From assembly GCF_017643905.1 (NCBI RefSeq), contig NZ_JAEPMO010000003.1, positions 1 to 59,244 on the forward strand: DNA of 59,244 nt, written 5' to 3'. The position numbers were made by a program, and so were the translations under genes. This stretch comes from Marivita sp. Its GTDB lineage: Bacteria; Pseudomonadota; Alphaproteobacteria; Rhodobacterales; Rhodobacteraceae. Under the pieces are notes generated by a model. The model worked only from the letters and a program-made list of their open reading frames with translations. It had not been told where the DNA came from and searched no databases. How positions within the stretch are numbered: position 1 is the first letter of the stretch; each line of letters begins with the position of its first letter. This document shows positions 1-6,991 of the stretch, piece after piece.

Positions 1-36
1 TCGACCCGCAAAATCGATGATGGTAGCGTCGTCCAT
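1..36 (-). CDS. Start of an unidentified gene running off the window
   Basis: Only the first 12 codons are inside the window, reading MDDATIIDFAGR on the minus strand. The start is supported by AGGAG on the minus strand about 10 bases before the ATG. The gene is divergent from the SARP-type regulator, and the roughly 110-base gap between them probably holds both promoters. Too little is visible to name it. It may belong to the enzyme cluster on the other side, but that is a guess from position only. Confidence 0.5.
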   Translation of the reverse strand, partial: MDDATIIDFAGR

Positions 37-145
37 GATGGTGGTGCTCCTTTGGATGGTGGCTTGTGTCGCAACAACAAACCAACCAGATGCACCGCCG
101 TCATTCAAACCGCCCAGACACCAGATTCAGCCATAACTCTCCCAT

Positions 146-1804
146 ATGACGGGAGAGGCTAAGGTGGCCGCAGGGCTTGAGATTTCCTTATTCGGATCGT
201 GTGTGCTGCGGCACGCTGATGCGCCTGCGCAGGAAATCACGGGTGCCAAGCATCGTGCGTTCTTTGCCTTGTTGGTGACGGCCCCGCTCAATCGCCGCTC
301 GCGCAGCTTTCTGCAGGAAACGCTCTGGGGATTTGCCGATTACGAAAGCGGCCATCAGAACCTGCGCCGTGCCCTGTCCGACCTTCGCAAGATCCTGGGT
401 GACGATTTCGACAGAATTCTGACCGTCACGAACAAGGAAATCGAAATCGACATGTCCCTTGTCAAGGTGATCGGCCATCCCTCGGACGGCCCGTTCCTTG
501 ACGATCTGAATGTCCGCGAGCCTTCGTTCCTTGCGTGGCGTGACAGCATCCGGGCGGATCCCAGTTCTGTGAAGGCCCTGTGCTTCATCTCGAACAAGCG
601 CGGGCCAACGCGGATCAGGCCGCGTGTCTGTGCATTGCCACTGACCGTACCGCCGGGCGATGCAGAGCTTGCCATCGCGGGCGACTGGATCGCCGAAGAG
701 ACCAGCCGCATGATGTCGCGCTCAAGCCTTCTGTCGGTCATTTCACATCTGTCCGGACGGGCAATGTCGCAGCGCTTTATCGACATCGTGAACCTGCGCG
801 AAACGCTTGACGTGGATTACCTGCTGACGGGCAGCATGCGGCGACAGGGCGACACGCTGATTGCGGATCTTGATTTCACAGATGTGTGCAGCGGCACGCT
901 GCTGTGGAACAGGCACCTGTCCTGCCCAATGGCGCATTTCTCGCAAGAAGCTTCGGGATGGTTGGTCAACGTGGTGCAATCGGTCGGGCGTGCCATCGCG
1001 GAAACGACCCTGCACGCGGGATGCCAAACCCCGCTTCCCGAACTGCCGAACCATAAGCTGCTGATCGCCGGAGCAACGGCCATGCATCACCCCAAGCTGG
1101 GGGATTTCCTGCGCGCCCGGCAATTCCTGGACGAAGCGGCCGCCCGCGCGCCAGCCAACCCGCATGTCTTTGCGTGGCTGGGCAAATGGTACGTTCTCAG
1201 CATCTTCAAGAATTACAGCACCGACCGTCAGGGCGACACGCAAAAGGCGCTGGACTGCACCGCTCGGGCGCTGGATCTTGATCCCCAGTCAAGCTTCGGC
1301 CTGACCATCGACGGGTTCGTCAACGGCAATATCCTCAAGAACATGGATGTCGCCGAGCGCCGCTACAGCGCCGCGCAGGACATCAACCCAAGTGAAAGCC
1401 TGTCCTGGCTGTTGCGCGGGTCGCTGATGGCCTTCCGGGACGAAGGCCAATCCGCCATTCGCGCCACAACGACGGCGCGCGACCTGTCACCGATTGATCC
1501 ATTCGGTTACTATTTCGACAGTCTGGCAAGCTCTGCTCATCTGGCAGGTGGCGACTATCAAAAAGCACTCGAACTTGCCGACCGGTCACTTGAATCGAAT
1601 GATCGGCATATTTCAACACTGAGAACGCGGATTGCGGCGCTCCATGCGCTGGATCGCGGAGCCGAGGCGCGCGAGACCGCGCAAGATTTACTGCGGCGGT
1701 TCCCGTATTTCAGTCTCGACGATTATCGCAAGACACACCCGTCCGCTGACAGCAAAACCGGGAAGCTGGTGATTTCGGCTTTGGCAGAGGCGGGACTTTC
1801 TTAA
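146..1804 (+). CDS. SARP-type transcriptional regulator with TPR tail
   Basis: This is a likely pathway-specific regulator. The N-terminal ~110 residues look like the winged-helix domain of SARP/OmpR-type activators (LEISLFGSCVLR, then the stretch around LRRALSDLRKILGD). A middle part (about 160-300) resembles the TolB/CyaG-like segment often found in such proteins (DVDYLLTGSMRRQGDTL). The C-terminal half is a set of TPR-like helices (ALDCTARALDLDPQSS, ALELADRSLESNDR). It has no signal peptide or membrane segment, so it should act in the cytoplasm. ATG 146 has no clear ribosome-binding site, whereas the GTG at 164 is preceded by GGGAGAGG and may be the real start. The haloperoxidase-fold gene follows after 27 bases, so the regulator may be co-transcribed with the enzyme cluster it controls. 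Confidence 0.8.
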   Translation: MTGEAKVAAGLEISLFGSCVLRHADAPAQEITGAKHRAFFALLVTAPLNRRSRSFLQETLWGFADYESGHQNLRRALSDLRKILGDDFDRILTVTNKEIEIDMSLVKVIGHPSDGPFLDDLNVREPSFLAWRDSIRADPSSVKALCFISNKRGPTRIRPRVCALPLTVPPGDAELAIAGDWIAEETSRMMSRSSLLSVISHLSGRAMSQRFIDIVNLRETLDVDYLLTGSMRRQGDTLIADLDFTDVCSGTLLWNRHLSCPMAHFSQEASGWLVNVVQSVGRAIAETTLHAGCQTPLPELPNHKLLIAGATAMHHPKLGDFLRARQFLDEAAARAPANPHVFAWLGKWYVLSIFKNYSTDRQGDTQKALDCTARALDLDPQSSFGLTIDGFVNGNILKNMDVAERRYSAAQDINPSESLSWLLRGSLMAFRDEGQSAIRATTTARDLSPIDPFGYYFDSLASSAHLAGGDYQKALELADRSLESNDRHISTLRTRIAALHALDRGAEARETAQDLLRRFPYFSLDDYRKTHPSADSKTGKLVISALAEAGLS

Positions 1805-1831
1805 GGCAATTTCAAACAAGGGATACATCTC

Positions 1832-2950
1832 ATGGCACAATATGGTGGATTTGGCGGGTTCGGCGGCTTTGGTGGCTTCGGCGGATTTGGTGGGTTCGGA
1901 GGCTTTGGCGGCTTCGGGGGTGGAACGAACTTCACGGGACTGGGCGGCTTTCTGGGAAGCGAAGACCCCGGCGGCTACGACCCCATGACAACCCACGGTC
2001 TTCAGACCACAGCCGAAGGTTTGCGGCACCTGACCGAAGACGGCACAACGCCGACCGACAAAGAACTGGGGTTTTCTGATCCAAATAATCTTAACGGCTT
2101 GGCCACATGGGTGCGCGGATCGCTCTATGTCAGCGAATACCTCGCGGGCATCGGGTCGAATGCAATGGTCGGCGCCGGCGGCGCACCCGACCGCGTGGCA
2201 CTGTCTTTTGACGGCACGACCTTTCTGACGCTCGACCGCCCTGCGACCACCCTGTTGCGGTCGCAATGCCGTCTGGTGTCGGACTACGCCACACTGCGCG
2301 CAGAACGCACCGCCGAGATCACATCGCAGCTTGGCTTTCCAACCGCCTATTTCGCGATGATGCTTGGTCTGCACAGCGCCCAGAACAAGAAGACCTTTGA
2401 GTTGATCACGGCCACGCAAGTGGCGGCAGCGCACACCGCGATGATCGTGAAAAACCACCTCGCCATCCGCCGCCCCGATCAACTCGACGCACGACTGATG
2501 CCGATGATCCCGACACCGGGCCATGGCAGCTTCCCGTCGGCCCATGCGACCGAGGCCTATGCCGTGCTGACCGTGCTTGAAGCCTTGGTGACCGCTTGGG
2601 ACAGCCTTTCGGACGGCGAGCAGCGCATCAAGGCGCTGCGCGGTCTGGCGGAACGCATTGCGGTCAACCGGACCGTCGCGGGTGTGCATTATCCCATCGA
2701 CAGCTGGGCAGGTGCTGCGCTTGGCCGGATCGTTGGTCAGGTTGTGCTGAACCGCGCAGGTGCGGGCGCGCCGGTTGCGGAACTGGCCTACAGCGCGGGC
2801 GATCACGACTTTTTCGATGAAGACCAGCGCGATCCTGCTATCGCAGCGACGAAAGGGCTGACCGCGACTGGGGCCTCTGCAACGCTCACGGCCAAGCCTG
2901 CGTTTTCGTGGCTCTGGTCCGGGGCCGTGGCCGAAGCGCAGAAGGTCTGA
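1832..2950 (+). CDS. PAP2/vanadium haloperoxidase-fold protein with GGF-repeat N-terminus
   Basis: The three signature motifs of the PAP2 phosphatase / vanadium haloperoxidase superfamily are present in order: K-x6-RP (KNHLAIRRP, near residue 206), a GSFPSAH block in place of PSGH, and R-x5-H-x3-D (RTVAGVHYPID). These residues bind phosphate or vanadate. The 372-residue length and lack of membrane helices fit a soluble haloperoxidase-like protein better than a membrane phosphatase. Residues 5-28 are eight GGF tripeptides, followed by a Gly-rich linker. There is no signal peptide. AAGGGA precedes the ATG, and the subtilisin-like gene starts 3 bases after the stop, so the two are tightly coupled. 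Whether it oxidises halide or cleaves phosphate cannot be told from sequence. Confidence 0.8.
   Translation: MAQYGGFGGFGGFGGFGGFGGFGGFGGFGGGTNFTGLGGFLGSEDPGGYDPMTTHGLQTTAEGLRHLTEDGTTPTDKELGFSDPNNLNGLATWVRGSLYVSEYLAGIGSNAMVGAGGAPDRVALSFDGTTFLTLDRPATTLLRSQCRLVSDYATLRAERTAEITSQLGFPTAYFAMMLGLHSAQNKKTFELITATQVAAAHTAMIVKNHLAIRRPDQLDARLMPMIPTPGHGSFPSAHATEAYAVLTVLEALVTAWDSLSDGEQRIKALRGLAERIAVNRTVAGVHYPIDSWAGAALGRIVGQVVLNRAGAGAPVAELAYSAGDHDFFDEDQRDPAIAATKGLTATGASATLTAKPAFSWLWSGAVAEAQKV
1844..1915 (+). repeat. Eight GGF codon triplets (two 36-base units)
   Basis: Eight consecutive 9-base units each encode Gly-Gly-Phe. All eight differ in DNA. The Phe codon alternates strictly TTT/TTC and the second Gly codon runs GGA, GGG, GGC, GGC twice. 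The tract is therefore a duplicated 36-base block that has since changed at only four positions, all in the wobble base of the first Gly codon of a unit. Confidence 0.9.
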
Positions 2951-2953
2951 GCC

Positions 2954-5020
2954 ATGTTCCCGCACCGACATGATGACGACCGGATCGACAAGTATACCGG
3001 TCCCTATGAACGCTGGATCTTCTCCGAAGACCTCGGACGCCCCTTCGCGTTCCCGTCCATTCGCAAAGGTCCGTCGAGCCACATCACCGCGCTGATGGAA
3101 GGTGAGGGTATGCTTGCAAGCACGGATGACGTCGAAATCCGCGTTCCGCCGCTCTGGAAGGACAATCCTGACGTCACGCCCTTTGCCATGTGGAACAAGG
3201 CGCTGACCCCGGACGCCGACCCGGCGCAGGACGACGCCGAACTGGCGCGCTGCCTGCATGCGCTGAACGGGACGCGCTACAGGCTCAACATGCCGATTGA
3301 TCCTGTAACCTGGCCCGCAACCTACGACCCAAACGCCACGCCAGAAGGCTGGCAAAAGCCCAAGGTCAAACCCCGCGTCATCATCGGTGTGATCGATGAC
3401 GGTATTCCATTCCTGCACCGCGCCTTCCGCGACGCGGCGGGCGACACGCGGATCAACCTGTGTTGGCTGCAGGCCGCGCGGGCGGATACATCAGCCGCCG
3501 TTCCTTTCGGCTGCGAAATCACCGGCACCCGGATCGACCAGTTGCGCACGCAGTTTGGCGATCAGGAGATCCGCGCCTACAAGGCGGCCCATGCCATCGA
3601 CGCCGATCTGCCTGAAGTGGACACCGTGCTCATGCACCACGCCACCCATGGCGCACATATCGCCGGGATTGCCGCTGGGAATGACCCATACGTGGGTGCC
3701 ACAGACCTGCCCGACGATGCAGCCGTGATCGCCGTACAACTGCCCAACACCATCGCCTGGGACACGTCAGGCTTTGGCAAGGAAATGATGATGCTCAGCG
3801 CGATTGAGTACATCTTCAACCGCGCCCGCATGATCGCGCAGGCGTACACCTGCCCGGAGATTCCGCTGGTGATCAATTTCAGCTACGGCTGGAGCGCCAA
3901 TCGCCATGACGGGCAATCAAGTTTCGAACGCGCGGTCGAAGCTCTGATCACGGATCGGCGCAAGGTTCAGCCCTGCACGGAACTGGTCATGCCGACGGGC
4001 AACAACTTTGCCAATGACATGCATGCACGGTTTGCGCACCGGGATGTGGAGGACGGCGCGGTCAGTTTTGGCTGGCAGCTCAAGCCCGACGACCGCACGT
4101 CGAGCTATCTGGAAATCTGGCTGCCACCGGATCGCGATCCGCAGGGCTGGACAGTCACCGTGACCCCGCCAGCCGGATATCCGCCGGAGTTGCAGCAAAG
4201 CATCTCGGTCAAGGCTGATCCCCTGCTCAAAGACGGTGATCCCCGTCAGTTCGTTGAACTCGAAATCGGCGGCAAGAACATCGGTCAGCTGTCTGCAGAC
4301 AAACATCAGGGCAACCGCTGGCGCGTGATGCTGGCGATGATCCCGACCGCCGGGAACCTTGGTGTTGGACGGCGCACGCCAGTGGGGCTGTGGACGGTCA
4401 GGATCGACACGGGGTCCGACCCGCTTGGCACAGGTGAACATATTGACGTCTGGGTACAGCGTGACGACGATCCGACGCAGTTGGGCACCGGCGGCCAGCA
4501 AAGCTATCTGGTCGACCTCTCCCACCCAACACCGCCTCATGTGTTCGAACCACCAGCCCTGACCCCGGTCCGTGGGTTTGGCTGCCTTAATGGCATCGGC
4601 ACTGCGCCGTCTGTGTTCCGCATCGCGGGCTACATGGAAACCACGCTCAAACCTTCAGGTTACAGCGGCAGCGCGTCGATAAAGGTCGACGCACAGGGTG
4701 GCGCAGTTGTCGATGCCAATCTACCCGCCGCGACAGCCACGGCGGATCAAGGTTGGTTCAGACCCGGCTTGCCCTCGATCGGTGTGCTGTCTGGATCGGG
4801 TGCACGGATCATAGGCACCAGTGCGGCCGCGGCCACGGCAACGCGGTTGATCGCGCTGAACTTCATCGCAGGTCACCCCGCGCGGCAGGGCTTTACAGAG
4901 CTGTATCCCGGCATCACGCCAGACGCCAGGACCCTCGCCAGAACAGGGCCTTACAGGGTGCCTCCCGTCTGCGGCACCGCACCGAAACACCCACAGGAGC
5001 AGCCGTTCATCGGGGTGTGA
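2954..5020 (+). CDS. Subtilisin-like (S8) serine protease, leaderless
   Basis: A 688-residue peptidase with the S8 catalytic triad in the usual order: Asp148 in GVIDDGIPF, His232 in THGAHIAGIAAG, and Ser623 in GTSAAAATATR. NFSYGWSA and MPTGNN fit the substrate-binding strand and the oxyanion Asn region. The interval of about 390 residues between His and Ser is long and holds an inserted beta-rich segment (about 370-560). The N-terminal 140 residues have no Sec or Tat signal and no clear inhibitor propeptide. The gene begins 3 bases after the haloperoxidase-fold gene. The lack of an export signal is odd for a subtilase and matches the other enzymes of this cluster. Confidence 0.88.
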   Translation: MFPHRHDDDRIDKYTGPYERWIFSEDLGRPFAFPSIRKGPSSHITALMEGEGMLASTDDVEIRVPPLWKDNPDVTPFAMWNKALTPDADPAQDDAELARCLHALNGTRYRLNMPIDPVTWPATYDPNATPEGWQKPKVKPRVIIGVIDDGIPFLHRAFRDAAGDTRINLCWLQAARADTSAAVPFGCEITGTRIDQLRTQFGDQEIRAYKAAHAIDADLPEVDTVLMHHATHGAHIAGIAAGNDPYVGATDLPDDAAVIAVQLPNTIAWDTSGFGKEMMMLSAIEYIFNRARMIAQAYTCPEIPLVINFSYGWSANRHDGQSSFERAVEALITDRRKVQPCTELVMPTGNNFANDMHARFAHRDVEDGAVSFGWQLKPDDRTSSYLEIWLPPDRDPQGWTVTVTPPAGYPPELQQSISVKADPLLKDGDPRQFVELEIGGKNIGQLSADKHQGNRWRVMLAMIPTAGNLGVGRRTPVGLWTVRIDTGSDPLGTGEHIDVWVQRDDDPTQLGTGGQQSYLVDLSHPTPPHVFEPPALTPVRGFGCLNGIGTAPSVFRIAGYMETTLKPSGYSGSASIKVDAQGGAVVDANLPAATATADQGWFRPGLPSIGVLSGSGARIIGTSAAAATATRLIALNFIAGHPARQGFTELYPGITPDARTLARTGPYRVPPVCGTAPKHPQEQPFIGV

Positions 5021-5075
5021 AAAACGCGTTCACAGCGTCCTCACTCACCTTACGTCAACCATCTCTTTACCCTTT

Positions 5076-5116
5076 GGATCGTGTCGAGCGGCTGCTGCCC
5101 CTGCCGCGCACGATCC
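5076..5116 (+). other. Intergenic RNA hairpin before the haem peroxidase gene
   Basis: GGATCGTG pairs perfectly with CACGATCC, and inside it GCGGC pairs with GCCGC. There is no T-tract, so it does not look like an intrinsic terminator. It ends 15 bases before the peroxidase ATG and just before the GGAG ribosome-binding site. It could stabilise or segment the operon mRNA. Confidence 0.6.
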
Positions 5117-5131
5117 TTCGGAGTAAAGACG

Positions 5132-6925
5132 ATGACGTTCCAAATGCAATCACACGGTGGGGCGCAGGCGAAACGCGCACTCACCGAAAAACCCCAACTG
5201 CTTGAGGCACTGCGCCCCGCCGACGGTGAAATCGCCGTGGACGAAGCCGCCGATTTCGGCTTTCTGCTGCCTCCCGGTGGCGACGCCAGCCAATACCTGC
5301 CCGCCGTACCGGACGCCGATCTCGACCAACTGGGCGACCTCATGGTGCCCGATGTCGATACTGTAGATGCCACGCCTGATGGCGCATTGGCACCGGTCCT
5401 GACCTATTGGGGGCAGTTCCTTGATCACGAACTGACCGCCCGCACCGACCGCGAAAGCGATCTGACCGGCATTGACGACCCGACACCCAAGGCAACGGGC
5501 GAAGAGATCGAACGTCAACTCAAGAACGCGCGCACGCCGCGCTTTGACCTCGACTCGGTCTATGGCGGGCTGCCTGTCGGCACGTTTTCAGACCCATCCA
5601 TTCAACATGCAGCGTCCGTCCTGCGCACCGGCCTGCGCCACCCGATCCACACCGCCAAGATGCGCGTCGGGACAGCGGTCGAACCCGGCCCCCTGCCCGA
5701 CGACACGCTGGATCCGCACCGCGACCTGCCGCGCTTTCACCAGGTCGAGCAAAAGGTCCGAGATGCCGCGCTCGACATTGCCCGCGCACAGATGAGCGAC
5801 GACGCATTTGCCAAGTTCGAAGCCGGATTGCAAAAGCGTGCGCTGATCGGCGACATGCGCAACGACGAAAACATCATCATCGCGCAATTCCATCTGAGCT
5901 TTCTGCGGTTTCACAACAAGGTGGTGGATTTCCTGACCCAGAACGACACTGGTTGGATTGCCGATTTCGACGCGGCCAAATCCCTGACCAAGCTGCATTA
6001 CCAGTGGCTGGTCGTGCATGGCTATCTCAAGGACATCTGCGACCCAGCGGTCGTGAGCCGCATCCTCGACACTCGCAATGCGCATTACGACGCCTTCCGC
6101 GCCGATTATGCCGCGCGCAATCCGGGGCGTGTCGTGGGCAACGTGATCCCACTGGAATTCTCGGTCGCGGCGTTCCGGTTCGGCCATTCGATGGTCCGCA
6201 ATATCTACGACTACAACCGTACGTTTGGCCGCCCCAACGGTACGGCCCCCTTTGATCAGATCTTCGCCTTCACTGGTGGCGGCGGGATCGGGGCGCGGTT
6301 CGGGTTGAACCTGAACAACATCCCCAAGAACTGGGTCATCGACTGGGCGCGGTTCGTAACACCCGATGCCAGCTTTGCCGATGGCGGCCCGCAGCGCGTG
6401 GCGCGCGCGGTAGATACCGTGATCGCGCCGCCCTTGGGCGATATGGCGAACGAAGGCGGAGATTTCGACACAGGCACGCCAGACGGGGCTGCGTTGCGTG
6501 CCCTCTTCCGGAACCTTGCCCGCCGCAATCTGCGTCGTGGTAAGAGCCTGCGCCTGCCAACCGGCCAAGCCTTGCACGCCCATCTAAAAAGCATCGGCGC
6601 GGTCACCAGCGATCCGCAGACGGATGTCCGGGCATGGCTCGACAACAAGCCCGAGCTTACAGCCTTCCTCGACGGTCACGCCTTCAACAGCGCCACCCCG
6701 CTTTGGTTCTACTGCCTTGCTGAAGCCGAGGGCACAGCTGGCCCCGGCCTCGGTGAGATGGGCAGCTGGATCGTCGCCGCCACCTTCATCGGGGCACTGA
6801 TGGACGATGCGGACTCGGCACTGTCACGGGAATTCTCGCCCGAACAAAGCCCTTTGCGCACTCCCGATGGCGACCCGATCGACACGATCGAACGCTGGAT
6901 GCGCTTTGCGGCGGTCCTCGCCTGA
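5132..6925 (+). CDS. Animal-type haem peroxidase (peroxidasin/cyclooxygenase family)
   Basis: About 597 residues with the features of the animal haem peroxidase family: the distal histidine H99 in YWGQFLDHEL, and the proximal histidine H352 in FRFGHSMVRN, followed by a Tyr/Asn-rich helix. Members use hydrogen peroxide to oxidise halides, phenols or protein side chains. I chose ATG 5132 because GGAG lies 9 bases before it; an upstream in-frame start at 5081 would put the hairpin inside the coding region. There is no signal peptide and no membrane helix. It sits between the subtilase and the lipase-protease fusion. With the haloperoxidase-fold protein it gives the cluster two potential peroxidases of unrelated folds. 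Confidence 0.88.
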   Translation: MTFQMQSHGGAQAKRALTEKPQLLEALRPADGEIAVDEAADFGFLLPPGGDASQYLPAVPDADLDQLGDLMVPDVDTVDATPDGALAPVLTYWGQFLDHELTARTDRESDLTGIDDPTPKATGEEIERQLKNARTPRFDLDSVYGGLPVGTFSDPSIQHAASVLRTGLRHPIHTAKMRVGTAVEPGPLPDDTLDPHRDLPRFHQVEQKVRDAALDIARAQMSDDAFAKFEAGLQKRALIGDMRNDENIIIAQFHLSFLRFHNKVVDFLTQNDTGWIADFDAAKSLTKLHYQWLVVHGYLKDICDPAVVSRILDTRNAHYDAFRADYAARNPGRVVGNVIPLEFSVAAFRFGHSMVRNIYDYNRTFGRPNGTAPFDQIFAFTGGGGIGARFGLNLNNIPKNWVIDWARFVTPDASFADGGPQRVARAVDTVIAPPLGDMANEGGDFDTGTPDGAALRALFRNLARRNLRRGKSLRLPTGQALHAHLKSIGAVTSDPQTDVRAWLDNKPELTAFLDGHAFNSATPLWFYCLAEAEGTAGPGLGEMGSWIVAATFIGALMDDADSALSREFSPEQSPLRTPDGDPIDTIERWMRFAAVLA

Positions 6926-6932
6926 CCGCCCC

Positions 6933-6961
6933 GGCCGGTCCTTTCCTCCCGGGGACCGGCC
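6933..6961 (+). other. Intergenic RNA hairpin before the lipase-protease gene
   Basis: GGCCGGTCC and GGACCGGCC form a perfect 9-bp stem around an 11-base pyrimidine-rich loop. The downstream CCCTTTCCCCTTT is not a typical terminator tract. The hairpin lies between the peroxidase stop and the AGGAG of the next gene. Confidence 0.6.
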
Positions 6962-6991
6962 ACCCTTTCCCCTTTGCGACAGGAGCACATC

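Noticed and set aside
1688-3418. A 576-residue open frame on the minus strand
   Set aside because: It lies antisense to the haloperoxidase-fold and subtilase genes, which have clear motifs and ribosome-binding sites. Its translation is rich in Arg, Gly, Val and His without any domain, as expected of a shadow in high-GC DNA.
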